64,000 bases of DNA from Melastoma dodecandrum (lineage: Eukaryota > Streptophyta > Magnoliopsida > Myrtales > Melastomataceae), in contig JARUPY010000474.1 in assembly GCA_029817715.1 (NCBI GenBank), forward strand, positions 8,308,001-8,372,000, in the 5' to 3' direction. The notes beneath the pieces are model-generated. The model saw only the letters and a list, made by a program, of their open reading frames with translations. It was not told the origin of the DNA and did not search any database. Both the position numbers and the translations under genes were made by a program. Numbering within the stretch: the stretch's first letter is position 1; every line of letters begins with the position of its first letter. Below, in pieces: positions 33,277 to 45,677 of this stretch.

Positions 33277-36200
33277 ACTGGTGGTTCGTATGGCGCTAGG
33301 ATGAGTGCATACCTTTGTGTTGAATATAGATTTTTATGGTGAGCTTTGACCTTCCGTGTAACAGAAGTCAAATCTCTACTCTACAGAAGCTTCTCATGTT
33401 AAGGACTTGTTGTAAGAAATATTTTTGTACTTAAATGATTGTTTAATGATTATTTAATTACGAAATAAAAATGGTCTGATCAAGATATTAGTCTGATCAA
33501 ATTAAACAGATTACGTTTCCAAATAACCCCATTAGGGATTATATTTTCCAAAAAAGGAAATATAATTTTTTATTTATGACATGGTTTTGTAAGGTTATCT
33601 ACAACCTTCTGTGGTGTTATACGACCACCATATGATCGTTATTTGCGATGTCAATCGTTACCATCTCTCCAGATAGATTAATTCCCGAACAGAATGGCAT
33701 CGATCTTTGTCAATTTGGAAGTTAATCTTTGATTATTTCTATTTAAAGAAGGTTGCTGACCAGATTCAGCCTCAACCTTCTATAGCGCAGTATAAATGGG
33801 AATTTTATCATATCTAAATCTTAAATGATATGATTTGATTCGGCCCACTACATGTTGGTCATGCCAGCCTCCAGCCGCACGCCTCCACCAACGTCTCCTG
33901 TAGCCTCCAACCGAAGTCCCTCGTGGCCTCCAGGTCACTTTCCCAAAAGTTTTCTCCAACGCTACAGCCTTCTACAGCCCACGTCCCTTGTGTGTAGCTA
34001 ACAAAACACAAGAATACAGAAACTCGAACTCACAAGACTCACTCAGTATTTACATGTCTATACAAACTCCTTTTCGTTGGTTGATTGGTTGGTACAATGT
34101 GAGGGAACGACTTCTATTTATACACACAAATTCTAGGCTTAACATAAAAGGTAAAACTTGACAAAAGTGGCTTCTGCACATAAAAGAAAACAAATGGATG
34201 ATTGGTAATTCAAATTCAATCATTCCAAATATGTTACCCTAAGCAAATATTCGTTGGAATTCAAATTCAATCAATTATAATCTGATTTAATAAAGCTTCC
34301 ATTAATGTATTTGTAGAATGTTCCGGGATGGGCACATCAGCAACCTTCTTTATTTGGAAATAATTCAAAATTTATTTCCAAATTGCATTTTGTCAAATCC
34401 ACGATATTATTCAATGAACGTGGACATATGAGGCGTATAATTATCCAATAAATAATTTTTAATGGATAAAATAATTTCATGATAACCTTATAGAAGGTTT
34501 CCATAAATAGATAATTAAGAATAAATTAATTCCTTAATTTATTTATTAACGAAATTGGTTAGATTAAATATTTTAATAAAAAGGGATAATTCCAAAGAAT
34601 ATTCCTTTTAATTTCGTGACAGAAGGTAATGGCTTCTGCAGTCTATTCTAATCTCCTGACTCGCATAAGTTTAAACCTCTATATGGCTCCTCATCAAAAT
34701 CATACCAACACATCTCTATGGAAATTATCTTTTAAAAGGCAAAAACGAAAACTGGGGAAAAATAAAGACCATCGTTCGTTATTCTTTTTCATGTGGGTGT
34801 CGCATAGTTGAAGTTATGGAAATTATCTTTTAAGAGGCGAAGAAAATAGTAATACTAATACTAATAACAAACAAGTTGTCCCATTTCTTAATTTTTCTGC
34901 GTGCCTTTCCTACTTCTTAGTTAATAATGTGGCATGATCTCCTTGTTTCATCCCAAAATTATTAAATCAATTCCCTATTTCTTTTGGGTGGTGGTGTATC
35001 GTCCTCATGCCTAGCGAGGTACTTCAATTTATGATTACATTAATCAAATCTTATCTTTTCTTCTTGTATCTCAAATTGAATTTTCGATCTTAGTTCGAAC
35101 GGTTAAATGATGCGTGTATTAACAGGAGAACATGCTTCAGCCAAATGTAAGCCAACTACAGAATGAAACACCACTCCCACTCCCAATCTCCACTCCGGCC
35201 ACCGGACTCCACACCTCAACTTCCTCACCTCCTCCTACACTCGCCAGCTACCATCGGTTACACCCCCCCTACCTCTCTCTCCTCTCCCCCTCGGGATTCT
35301 GCAAAAGACTAACTAACTCCCCACAGCACGCGTCTCCCCCGTCTTAACAGACAACGTAACTAATAGTTGGGCTAATAATAGACAAATGGGCCTTTCCCTA
35401 AACATTAACCCAGCCCAATGCTCCTACGACCATTATAGCCATTGTTCTTCCATTCCTCCTTCTCAGCAGTTGCAATCTGGCAACTCCCCTTGCCTTGCGC
35501 GCCCTCATCCAGACCCGTATCACGCATCAGTAAACTAAAGTGAACCCATGATTGAATTTGAAAACTTTTTATTTTAGAAATAAAAATAATTAAGATTCAA
35601 AATCAAGCTGCTAAATAGACTTTTGGTAGGTTGATAATTTAAATTTTTTTTAAATTAATCCCTAAGCATGATTGGGTGAAAACTTTCAAATTAGTTCCAC
35701 ATTAGCTAATTATATTAATAAACCAAAGTTTTATAAAGTCCAAATTTTATTACATTTCGTACTTTTAATTTCATAATTTGTTCCTAAACATGACTAGACT
35801 GACCAATTTTACATGAAATTAATTCTTGTTTCACTTTCATCGTTCGTCATATTTTCAAGTTCCTTATATTTGTCCAACAAAAATCTGGCTTCATGCTTTA
35901 GTTTTATCTGCATTCAAAAAATAATAATAACATAAAAAGAAAGAAGAGCCGGGGTTTATTTTTAGTATTCTAAGCATTCTTAAGATTATTTAATAATATT
36001 CTTTTAGTCTTGAACTAATTTAAAGTAGAAAATAAATTTGAAGACTAATATATGAGTTTCATCAATTTTATTTGGACTAATTTGAAAAGGAAAATAAACT
36101 TTCAGAAAGAGTATCAAATAATTGGATTCTTCATTAGAGTTGAAACTAAATCGAAATTATGTTTGTTATTTGTTAAACTAATAAAGCCGGACCGTAGCAG

Positions 36201-36777
36201 GATCGAGCTTCCAGAGCGTGCCATCTTCATTCCCAGCTGAATATAAAAGCGGGGAAACGGAATTCAATTAAGGGGTTGGAACAAACTTTTCTCCCTCTTC
36301 CCTACGATCACTCCCTCCTTCATTCACTCTGATTTCGAGTTGCTCTTCCTCATCCTCGACCAAAGTCCTGCCTCCGCTGCCATTCCGGCTATCTTCCTTC
36401 TTTGGCCGAAGTATCAAGGCAAGGAAAAATCCATATGGAACCCCCCAGGAGACGACCCCTTCGACACCACCAAGGCTGGGCACGAGAGGATATACATCGG
36501 CTGAAGCTCAACTCTGTCCTAGGCTGCTCGTAGTCTCTATCTCTCCACCAAACCAGCGTCAAGAAGAAGAGATTCGTGATCTGTCGATCCTTTTTTTGAG
36601 TTTTTTTTTTCAAATGTTTGGTTTCTGTTGAAACATTAATCCCTAGCACTAGATGGTTTATGCCTATCTATTTTTCAATAGACCATTAATCAATAAAATG
36701 CTTTGATCTTGTTGCTGGAGTTTGTCTTTTGTTGCCTAATTTCTGAAAATACTTCTGGAAACGTTTTTCATTGATGG
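33277..36777. other. AT-rich intergenic DNA, no firm gene
   Basis: It contains an inverted repeat near 33748-33783 (AGAAGGTTG and CAACCTTCT) and a short direct repeat (ATGGAAATTATCTTTTAA at 34719 and 34816). A C-rich stretch (35160-35345) has a 71-codon plus-strand ORF rich in Ser/Pro, and a TATAAAAG at about 36242 is followed by a short Pro/Arg ORF. None is convincing as a gene. Confidence 0.5.
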
Positions 36778-37473
36778 TGTTTAGCAAAAGAAATTCTGGG
36801 CCACATATCTCGGTGTCATCAGAAGATTGACGGTTCAGAATGCAGGCCCAAAGTACGAGAAGTCCAGTAAGAAAGTAACTGTGAAAATACATCAGGTGAA
36901 GGCTTACGGGCGAAGCAGTAACGATGCGATGGGGCTACCAGGTGATATGGGGTTAACGAGGCAATCAAGCGTTAGTCGACTGGACAAATGGGGAAACTCT
37001 GCAACAAAGGCTAGTGGGCGATCCGGTCGATCAGTAGATGTTATGGGAAGATTTCGAGCGGTCTCAAGACTTTGAAGGAAATCGTTGCCAATATTGTTTA
37101 AATAGAAAGGAGATATTCCATCGAGACTGGCAACAAATACATGTAATATATGTATAACATTTCATTACTGTACATACATAGGACTAACTTAGTATAAATA
37201 GTTACTCTTAGGCGTTGTACTCACACACCTCTCTATAGACGAACATATTGTCTTTTTTATCTTCAAAGTATTCCAGCTTTCAAGCGTCCCGTGCTCCTGC
37301 ATTCTTGCTCCTTCCGAAGACATCGTCGATGGCATCCGGAAGTGCTTCTGCTGAAGGGTGTATGTCCGCTGGCTTCCCAACTCTTTCTTATTTCATGTAC
37401 CAGTTGCTCTTAGTGCCAGAGATTTATGACGTGCTTGGATCCAGCTTGTCCGCGGTCACTTCCGGAGCGAACA
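36778..37473 (+). repeat. Tat-B 5' LTR
   Basis: It starts TGTTTAGCAAAAG and ends GCGAACA, with TATAAATA at 37193-37200. It aligns with the three other LTR copies. Confidence 0.87.
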
Positions 37474-37483
37474 CGCCCGATAT

Positions 37484-38420
37484 GTTTAACTCTATTGGGC
37501 TCCTTATCCTGACAATATCTATCAAGATTACCCTTTTCTAAGGGGGTATCATATTCCTGAATTCGCTCGTTTATCGGGCGAAGAATGCATTTCGCATGCG
37601 GAACATGTCCCCACTTCACTCATCGGGCTAGAAAAGCTTTTTTGAAGCTTCGTCTATTTCCTAGTTCTCTCACAGGAGCGGCCTTTACGTGGTATGTGAA
37701 TCTTTCTCCGAACTCGGTAAGGAACTAGGAAGACATGCAGGTGCAGTTCACTCTGGAATTCGCTCAAACCGATCCAAGGGTAACCCTGCAAGACCTCACC
37801 CACATGAAACAACAACCTGGTGAACCCGTGGCAGTCTTCCTGAATAGACTTCAGAAAGCACGACTGGGATGCAAAACTTCTGCGTCCAAAGCTGAACTTA
37901 TAGCCATCGCCTAGGTATCTCTCCTTCTTCGGCTTCAAAAAAGTTAGAAGGAGAGGTGCTCAGGGACTGGAATGAGTGGGCCAGAAGAGCTACACAAAAC
38001 GAGAATCTCCTTAGAGAGAAAACTCAGGCGAAGGGGAATTTGATTTCGTGGCCCTTGATGACCAACAAGCGGAACCAATTGTAGATGTCAATGTCGCATA
38101 ATATGTAAAAGGACAACCCTTAACTTGCGATGAATTGACTAAGAAAAACATTCGTGTCAAAGCCTCGCCAAAAACTCAAGAAGAAAGGAATACTCTTTCG
38201 ATAAGGCAAAGGCAGATGAGATTTTCGAATTCATGTTTCAAAACGGGCGAATCTGAATGAAATCGGGCCATCGAATTCCTCGTACTGATAGAGAGATGTC
38301 GAAGAACTTCTGTAAGTGGCACGGGTCATTCATCCACACTACTAGTGCTGCATGACTTTCAGAAACTTGGTGGAAGACCTAATAGAGTCTAAGGAACTGT
38401 GCTTCCTAGACACGGGGGAT
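37484..38420 (+). pseudogene. gag: Tat-B gag core and Cys-His region
   Basis: Frame-shifted matches to the gag core run from YPDNI near 37505 through NLSPNSVRNWEDMQVQF and VAVFLNRLQKARLGCKTSAS to 37910. Downstream, about 38300-38420 reads KWHGSFIHTTSACMTFRNL followed by VEDLIESKEL, the compact His-Cys motif between gag and protease typical of this lineage. Many stops are present. Confidence 0.75.
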
Positions 38421-39754
38421 CGGGCATTAACAGAGTTGCACCCATTTGGCGACCTAGTTGTCATAAACGCCTTTGATGTTAATTGCCTAACCATATCTAC
38501 TTTATCAATGCAGGGAGACAAAGATCAATCGTCCGAGACTGGCGAAACAGTCATTGTCAACATGCTATTCAAGAGGCTGGTGAGCAAAAGGACACTCCAG
38601 TACCCTGCTGGTCTTCGCAAACCACCGAACGATGCCACACCTTTCGGAAGTACTTGCTAAACGAAAGGAAAGCAGAATGGTACGACCTTAACCGCCTCGA
38701 AGAGACAGCCATGGGAATCAATAATGGTTCAAGGGTGCACTAGCGCATGGAGAAACGTTCGGAGCAGAAGGGTACCCCACCTCCTAGAAACAGGGAACTC
38801 TATACTCCTGAAGAACTCATGAGACAGGCTGTCGTGGGCAAAAGCAAGCAAGTTCAGAAAGAGCCTTAAACCAACAAATTCCCTAAACGACGCGTTGCAG
38901 ATCGCCTTGGGCTTGAACAGGCAAAACAAACCCTAGAGCAACAGGATCACCCTTGAGGCGATAAGGACGCGATGAGGGAAAGTACTTCAATCGCCCAGTT
39001 TGTAACAGCTGATATGCTCTGTTACAGGTGCAAATCGATAGCAAGTCACAAAGTGCTCATCACCCCAATGTGCCAACTCTGTTGTAACCAGTACTTCTTG
39101 TTGCTGGCCGGTATAGCGTCCAAAGGAAAACGCAAGGTGGAAAAGGTTGACCCCCCCCTCCCGTCAGGTAACCAATCTGACTCGGAATTCACCCACTTTT
39201 CGGAGACTCTACTCGGGGACAACCTCAAAAGGGGTTACGACCCGCATAAAAGGGAGTTTGTTCAGGTTGATAATTGCCTGCAACCTCTTAAAAACTCACG
39301 ATTTATTCGCATTCCTATCATACTAGCTGCAGGTACCTGGTAGAAGGTGTGTACGGAAACACAACTCCACATACCTACCGAGAGAATAAAAAAGCGGAGA
39401 GAAAGGAGAGCGCAACCTACTGCGGAGAAGCATGCCAAAATGGCGGCCTCTAATGCTCAAAAAACTAAGGAATCAAGGGAGAGTGATCTCGCGTCCATCT
39501 CGCTGAGTAATAACAACCCAGTCCAGTCCGGGACCCCACCCGAGGCGAATTGAGATAGTTGCAATGTCCTCATACTACTAGCCGAATTCGCTCGGATGGT
39601 CAACAGCCAAACGGAAGGTAGATTGATGCTACCTCACAATCAAAGTACTGCTACTGAAATACAGCGGAACTTCCCAAGTAGGTGGCTAAAAGAGCCTCCT
39701 GTATAGTTACGGAAACATACATTCCCACTTCACATTCAGGTAACGACCAACAAT

Positions 39755-40231
39755 GTGGCGAAGCGCCGTGTTCTTGTTGATAACGGATCGACCATTAATT
39801 TGCTCCCCCTTGAAGCTTATAAAATCCTAGGGGATGACATAGCCGAACTTGGAGAGACCGATATAAGGGTCAGCGGATTTAACGGGATTACCTCTTCCTC
39901 TTTAGGCATGGTTTCCGTTAGACTCCGAGTGGGTACACACGAAAAGAAGACGGCTTTCTTCATCATTGACATAAAACCCTCTTTTAGTGCCTTACTCCGG
40001 AGAAATTGGCTACGCAAGGCTGGCGCCATACCATATACGCAACTACTGTTGTGGGAAAATCATGGCTTAGAAGTTATCATAGGAGAGGCGAATGAGAATG
40101 CTAGCATGTCTTATGTTTGCGCAGGGGCCATAAAGCAAGTCAGACATGACACTGAAGTAAAGATATGCGATGAGAGACCCGAACGTCGGCCCTTTAGGCG
40201 AAGCGGACTACGAATTCCCGGTATCGTATGA
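39755..40231 (+). CDS. pol: Tat-B aspartic protease segment
   Basis: A 158-codon open frame reads RRVLVDNGSTINLLPLEAYK, with the catalytic triplet as DNGS, then IRVSGFNGITSSSLGMV (flap region), TAFFIIDIKPSFSALLRRNW and YTQLLLWENHGLEVIIG. This is the retropepsin of the polyprotein and would cleave Gag-Pol. The segment is open, but stops upstream and downstream cut it from gag and RT. It is absent from Tat-A. Confidence 0.88.
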   Translation: MAKRRVLVDNGSTINLLPLEAYKILGDDIAELGETDIRVSGFNGITSSSLGMVSVRLRVGTHEKKTAFFIIDIKPSFSALLRRNWLRKAGAIPYTQLLLWENHGLEVIIGEANENASMSYVCAGAIKQVRHDTEVKICDERPERRPFRRSGLRIPGIV

Positions 40232-40289
40232 TGGACCACCTTTGGCGCCACTTCAAAACCCGATCATCCCAACTAGATGGGGCCTTACA

Positions 40290-41900
40290 TGACAAGTATG
40301 TTTAAGAAAGCCCCTTGAACATCAAGATCGTCCCATAATTATCCTTTTTGCTCCCATGATTTTGCCGAAAACAAACACCCATCCTCTAACCTCTCACGAC
40401 TGGAATGTACAAGACAAAAGGTTTAGACTGGTGAACAAAAGAGAAACCTCCCTATTCGCATAAATTTGAGGGACAGAAGCAGATCTAACCCCAGGACGAC
40501 TTCCAGACAACCCAAAATTCCAAACGCCACGAATATCACCATTTGAAAGAATTCTGCGAGTTTCAAGGCCCTGATTGTGTGGTGCAAGAAAAACCACGAA
40601 AACCCGATCCGAGTAGGACATGCTATCTGAACACGAGGGAACCATTCTGTTGTAGTCTTAAGCTTTCGATAAGAGAGAGCGGTAAGACGACTTCAAAGGC
40701 TTCATATCACCGCATTTTACTGGGCCTTAATCAATGGTGGACCCAATTTTATGGGCCAGGTCCATCTTTTCAAGGGCCCACCCAGAATTCCCGCAACACC
40801 CCCGGCGGCGCGCCCCAAAAAAACCCCCATTGTTTCAAGGATGTAAAAAGTTCCCTTAATAATGTAATTTTGTCGATCATTGATTGCTTTCCCAGAACGA
40901 GAAGATGAGAAAAAGGGGGAGTAGCCATGGGGACCCCTCTTATTTGTCATGGACTCTCATCATCATTGTCCCACGTTCGGAAAATGCAGTATGGACCTTG
41001 GGATAGTGATTTTTGGGATTCTGGGTAATTTGGATGGCAGGCTGCTGTTGACCTTGATCTGCCCTTGCTGCTTGTGCGTGACGGTGTTGGTGGAGCTGGC
41101 CCTTGAGCTGTTGAAGGCCCCCGCTGTTGTGGCGGCTGCTCCTTGCTCCGCCGCATCTAGACTCCGTTGCACGCTCGCCAAGCAGTCCCAGCGCCTCCTC
41201 TGTGACCTCTTCGTGGCCGCAGGAGAACCTGCCGCAGTTGGGAAGCTCATCTCGAAGTTCGTCGCGAGCTCGCCGAAATCTGCTTCCTTGGCCACTCTAT
41301 CGCAATACCAGTTGTACGAAAAGAGAGCCGTGAGCAAGTAGAGGGAATCGCAGCATCTTCGTGAAGCCAATCCCTTTCTTACAAAGCATTAAATGTACTC
41401 GTAAGAAGCCTTCATTCCCCCATTTGCTCATATGGATAGAATTAGACTAGACGGATTCTGATGGACGTGGGTCCGAAAGTACCTACACTTTTTATTAATT
41501 TCTAAAATTACAATTTTTATAATCATTCATTCAAAGCATTTAAAAATATAAGGAAACTGCCGAGAAAACCAAAAAGGCTAGAACCACGAGCTCCCATATC
41601 ACGAATAGCACAACATCCACCATGCACCCACAGAGACATAAGGAAGACGGTGTTACACCCCCCCCAATGGACCAAAAACCAAAGTTCATGAACCCCATCA
41701 TAAATTTTCCCTTGTTCTTTTTTTGAACAGTGATAGAATCAAATCTCCAAAAAAGAAAAAGAAAAAAGAGAGAACACAACTCATATATAGCTGTCCTTTG
41801 TTCAAAAACTACCGGTGCAGCCAATATGTAAAACTCCTACGCCTACCAAGTCAATGAAATCAGAAGGAGAACAGTCTTCTCACTCGTGTTTACCTTTCTA
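40290..41900. other. Segment of foreign appearance between protease and RT
   Basis: Pol similarity is lost between about 40290 and 41900. 40949-41341 is GC-rich and open on the plus strand for 130 codons (AAPCSAASRLRCTLAKQSQR, FVAAGEPAAVGKLISKFVAS). An overlapping minus frame (40963-41370) is also open. It could be a captured host-gene piece or a small nested element. No target duplication or element ends were found by eye, and I do not recognise the protein. Confidence 0.4.
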
Positions 41901-42250
41901 ATCGACCCCGCTTGAGAAAGATATACACGCCGCCGGGATATAGGATAACCGTGACACTCATCAGATGGAGTCAGACTTGGAACCCGATAGACTCCGCAAC
42001 CCGCCTTCGTCTCATGGAAAGTGAAATACCTGATCCGATATCGGATGTCCTAGAAAGATTAGCCAGTTATAGGACGTCCAGACTAAATGAAGCACAGTGT
42101 AATGTGTTTCCTCGGACATGCCAAAACATGCCAAGTTTTCATTCGATTAACAAAGAAGTTCCTAATACTTCTGTCATTCCATGCAATCCATTGAGTGAAA
42201 TAAACTTAGGGACCACTGATTCACCACGAGTCACCTATCTCAGCTAACTC

Positions 42251-43048
42251 ATGAACGAAGCTGAAGCATATGACGTAAGTAAGATTCTTCATGCTTACAA
42301 AGATTGTTTTGCTTGGGATTACACGGAGATGCCTAGTCTTGATCGTGACGTAGTTGAACATCGACTCCCAACATACCACAACTTTAAGCCTGTGAAACAG
42401 ACTCCAAGGAGGATGTCGCGGGAAGTGTCCCAGATGGTCTATGATGAAATTAAGAAGTTGTTCAAAGCCGGTTGCATAAGAACGGAAGTATGTCAGCTGT
42501 ATTTCTAGCATAGTGCCCGTCATTAAAAAGAACGGCAAGATTAAGGTGTGCATAGATTTCCACGACTTAAATAAAGCAACACCTAAAGACGAGTACCCCA
42601 TGCACGTCTATGACGATCTTATAGACAAATCGGCAGGGCACGAGCTAATGTCCTTCATGGACGGATACTCTTGGTACAATCAAATCTTCACACCGAAAAA
42701 AACTTACATGAAACAGCATTAAGATGCCCTATCGCGATATTTGAATGGGTCGTCATGCCTTTCGGATTAAAGAATGTTGGAGCCACGTATCAGAGAGCGA
42801 TGAACCTTATCTTTAGCCCCTTGATAGAGTGGACGATTGAAGTATACATCGATGATGTGGTAGTAAAATCCAAGCGAAGGCAGGATCATCATGTCTATCG
42901 AGGCAAAGCATTCGAAAAGATGCGAATACATAACCTCAAACTTAACCCATTGAAAAGCGCCATCGGAGTTCAGAAGGGGCAATTCCTCGGATTCCTAGTA
43001 CACCAACGAGGAATCGAAGTAGATCCTTTAAAAACTAGCGCTATTTAA
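42251..43048 (+). pseudogene. pol: Tat-B reverse transcriptase
   Basis: The blocks are complete and in order: HAYKDCFAWDYTEMPSLDRD, KPVKQTPRRM, VPVIKKNGKIKVCIDFHDLN, FMDGYSWYNQIF, VVMPFGLKNVGATYQRAM, the active site YIDDVVVKSKRR (42844-42879), NPLKSAIGV and GQFLGFLVHQRGIEVDP. Frames change or stop at about 42508, 42722 and 43048. The YIDD box is intact. It is absent from Tat-A apart from its last part. Confidence 0.92.
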
Positions 43049-43590
43049 GACCTCCCGGCTCCCCTAAGCAAGAAAGAACTTCAAACCTTTCTGGAAAGGG
43101 TCAACTATATATGTCGCTTCATATGCAACGTGGAATCTAAAACTAACACCTTCTCTACTATTTTGAAAGGGAAGGAAAAGGGGCGGATAACTTGGACGTC
43201 GCAGCATGAGCAAGCATTCCAGAAACTAAAACCTATTTGATGAACCCTCCTGTGCTAGCGTCACCAAACAGAAAGGCGCCAAACATCCTTTATGTGGCTG
43301 TATCACTGTCTACTATTGGGTCCATGTTGACACAAGACCAAGATGGAGTGGAAAGGGCGGTTTATTACATGTCTCGGCTCATCACAGAGAGGAACATCGA
43401 TATACCATAACTGAGAAGGTCTGCCATGCCGTGTACTACTCAGTGATTAAAATCAAACATTACATCAGGTCCAACGATGTGTATGTCGTCTCCAAGACGC
43501 CCGTAAATAAGGTGTTCTTTGATAACACGCTACTTACGGGAAGAATTGGCAAGCGAAGTCTAGTGCTTTCTGCCTATAATATTTATCACA
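43049..43590 (+). pseudogene. pol: Tat-B RT connection and first RNase H
   Basis: FLERVNYICRFI, KGKEKGRITWTSQHEQAF and ILYVAVSLSTIGSMLTQDQD are followed by VYYSVIKIKHYIRSNDVYVV. As in Tat-A, the first catalytic Asp position is not acidic. It is broken by stops near 43047 and 43239. Confidence 0.82.
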
Positions 43591-43599
43591 AATCACATG

Positions 43600-44126
43600 C
43601 TTCGGTTAAAGGCCATGCCTTGGCTGAATTCATCACCCACTACGGCGAAGGTAACATAGACTGTTCACACGAAGAAGATTATCCGTGTGAGCATTGGACC
43701 ATTTGGTTCAACGGGTCTTCGAACAAATTCGGAGCTCGTGTAGGTATCTTTATCAAAACACCTTGTAACACCGAAACTAGGTTGGCTTGTCGCCTTGATG
43801 GAAAAATAACCAATAATTAAGCAGAGTATGAGGGTTTGATTTTGGCCTTGCGGCTAGCTCTGGACTGAAAATCCAGCAACTTTCTGACCAAAATGAATGC
43901 CATGCACCTCACTTGGGTTTGTATCTACTTAAAACGAAAGAAACCTTCGCAAAGTTAGCTGCGGCCAAGGTCGTACATGTGAAAAGGGACGACAATCAAG
44001 AGGCCAACTACTTAGCGCAACTCTGGCCTCCGGTTTGATAAACGACTCAAATTCACCCAAAAATAGTACAACGTTGTTCATAAGCAAACGTCCAGAATTC
44101 TGCAACGACCACAGAGCAAAGGACAA
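43600..44126 (+). pseudogene. pol: Tat-B second RNase H and linker
   Basis: FITHYGEGNIDCSHEEDYP precedes HWTIWFNGSSNKFGARVGIF. The first catalytic Asp reads Asn here (FNGSSN, versus FDGSSN in Tat-A), so this copy is probably inactive. TAA at about 43818 follows TNN, before the AEY segment. Confidence 0.82.
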
Positions 44127-44319
44127 AGAGATTCACACCGCCGACCTTTTTGAACCAGAAAGGGGACTGGTGGGAATCAATACGACAATTCCTCGAGAAT
44201 AATAATACGAAAGGCGGAAGAAGGATTCAAGTGATTGCTAAGCACTACGTGCTCCTCGAATGAGTTATGTATTGGAAGACTAAAGAGGACGTCCTGTTGA
44301 GATGCATCGATTTAGACGA

Positions 44320-45280
44320 ACTCCTCCCAATCATGTTGGAAACACATGAGGGGTTGTGGGGAGCGCATGAAACATGTATCAAGATGAGTTGGTCGATCAA
44401 ACGACATAGATTCTAGGGGCCACCGATGGTACAAAATTACATCGAAATGGCTCGAGCCTGCCAGGCTTGCCAACAATGCGGACCAGTGAAACGAACCCCT
44501 ACCACTGACATGAATGTCATACTGAAGTCATGGCCTTTCCGGACGTGGGTGCTAGACATTATGGGAGAAATCCATTCTCACTCGAGCAGGAGAGACGCCA
44601 ATATACATGTCGCCACAGACTATTTTACTAAATGGGTAGAGGCGGCAGCATATAAGTTCATCAACCAAAAGGACATAATTGAATTTATCAAGAACTCCAT
44701 CGTCTACGCATATGGGATTCCTCAAAGTATCAGGGTAGACAATGCAAAAGTGTTCAACAGTGAGCTTATGGACAAGATCTCCGAAGATTTTGGGTTTAAA
44801 GTACTCAACTCAACCCCATAATACGCTCAGTCAAACAGGCAAGCAGAAGCCTCCAAGAAACTCATAAAGCGAATTATACAGAGAATGATCTGGAGTAGTC
44901 CACGCACATGGCATATCCTGCTTCAGGAAACGTTGTGGGCGCCCCTGGTTACAAAAAGAGAAAGCATAAGCATCGCCCCGTTCAACCTTGTGTACGGCCA
45001 TGATGCGTTGCTTCCAATAGAAGTGCGATATCGATCGCTCGGACTTCTCAAACACCTTAGAGAATACGAGGGGTATGATGAAGACATGCACAATGAATTG
45101 GAGGACTTGGAAACCACTAGAATCAACGTGTTGAATCAACTAAAGGCTCATAAGAGGGGTATCGCCCGCTACTACAACAAGAAAATAGTTCCCCGATTGT
45201 TCAGCAAGGGAGATCTACTTGAGCGGGTTCGCGATTACTTTCACGAGAAATGGACACCGAATTGGGAAGGCCCCTTCTAG
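44320..45280 (+). pseudogene. pol: Tat-B integrase
   Basis: The HHCC zinc region is visible: ETHEGLWGAHET, then a TAG near 44414, then ARACQACQQCGP. The core reads FRTWVLDIMGEIH (first Asp), RVDNAKVFNSEL (second Asp) and, after a TAA near 44818, the expected catalytic Glu region QAEASKKLIKR. The C-terminal part (44885-45280) is open: PFNLVYGHDALLPIEVRYRS, then KIVPRLFSKGDLL. It is closest to complete among the pol parts but carries two stops. Confidence 0.88.
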
Positions 45281-45677
45281 ATAATTGAGTCCCACCTTGG
45301 AAATTCATATCGCCTTGGGGGGTTTGATGGGTTAGTACACGACCTCAAAATTAATGGCAAGTATTTGAAAAAGTATAGGCGAACAATATGGGATATGCAC
45401 AAAAAGCACCATTTCAAAGCGTTTCCCCACCATCTGGGGACAAATACAAGTATAGTGATTTATGCAGGAGGCAAAGAATACAACAGGTGTTCCCCCGGTC
45501 CAACACTCCGGCCGCCATGTTTGCCTTTGCCTCAACATCCAAAGCCCTATCCCACTCCTTCTCGAATGTCTCTAGCTCTTGGTCAGTGGCCACACACTCG
45601 GATGGCTCTTCTGCACAGGCAGCATTTACGCTTGCGCCAGTGTCAGCAATACACATGACCATAGCATCCAATTCTTC

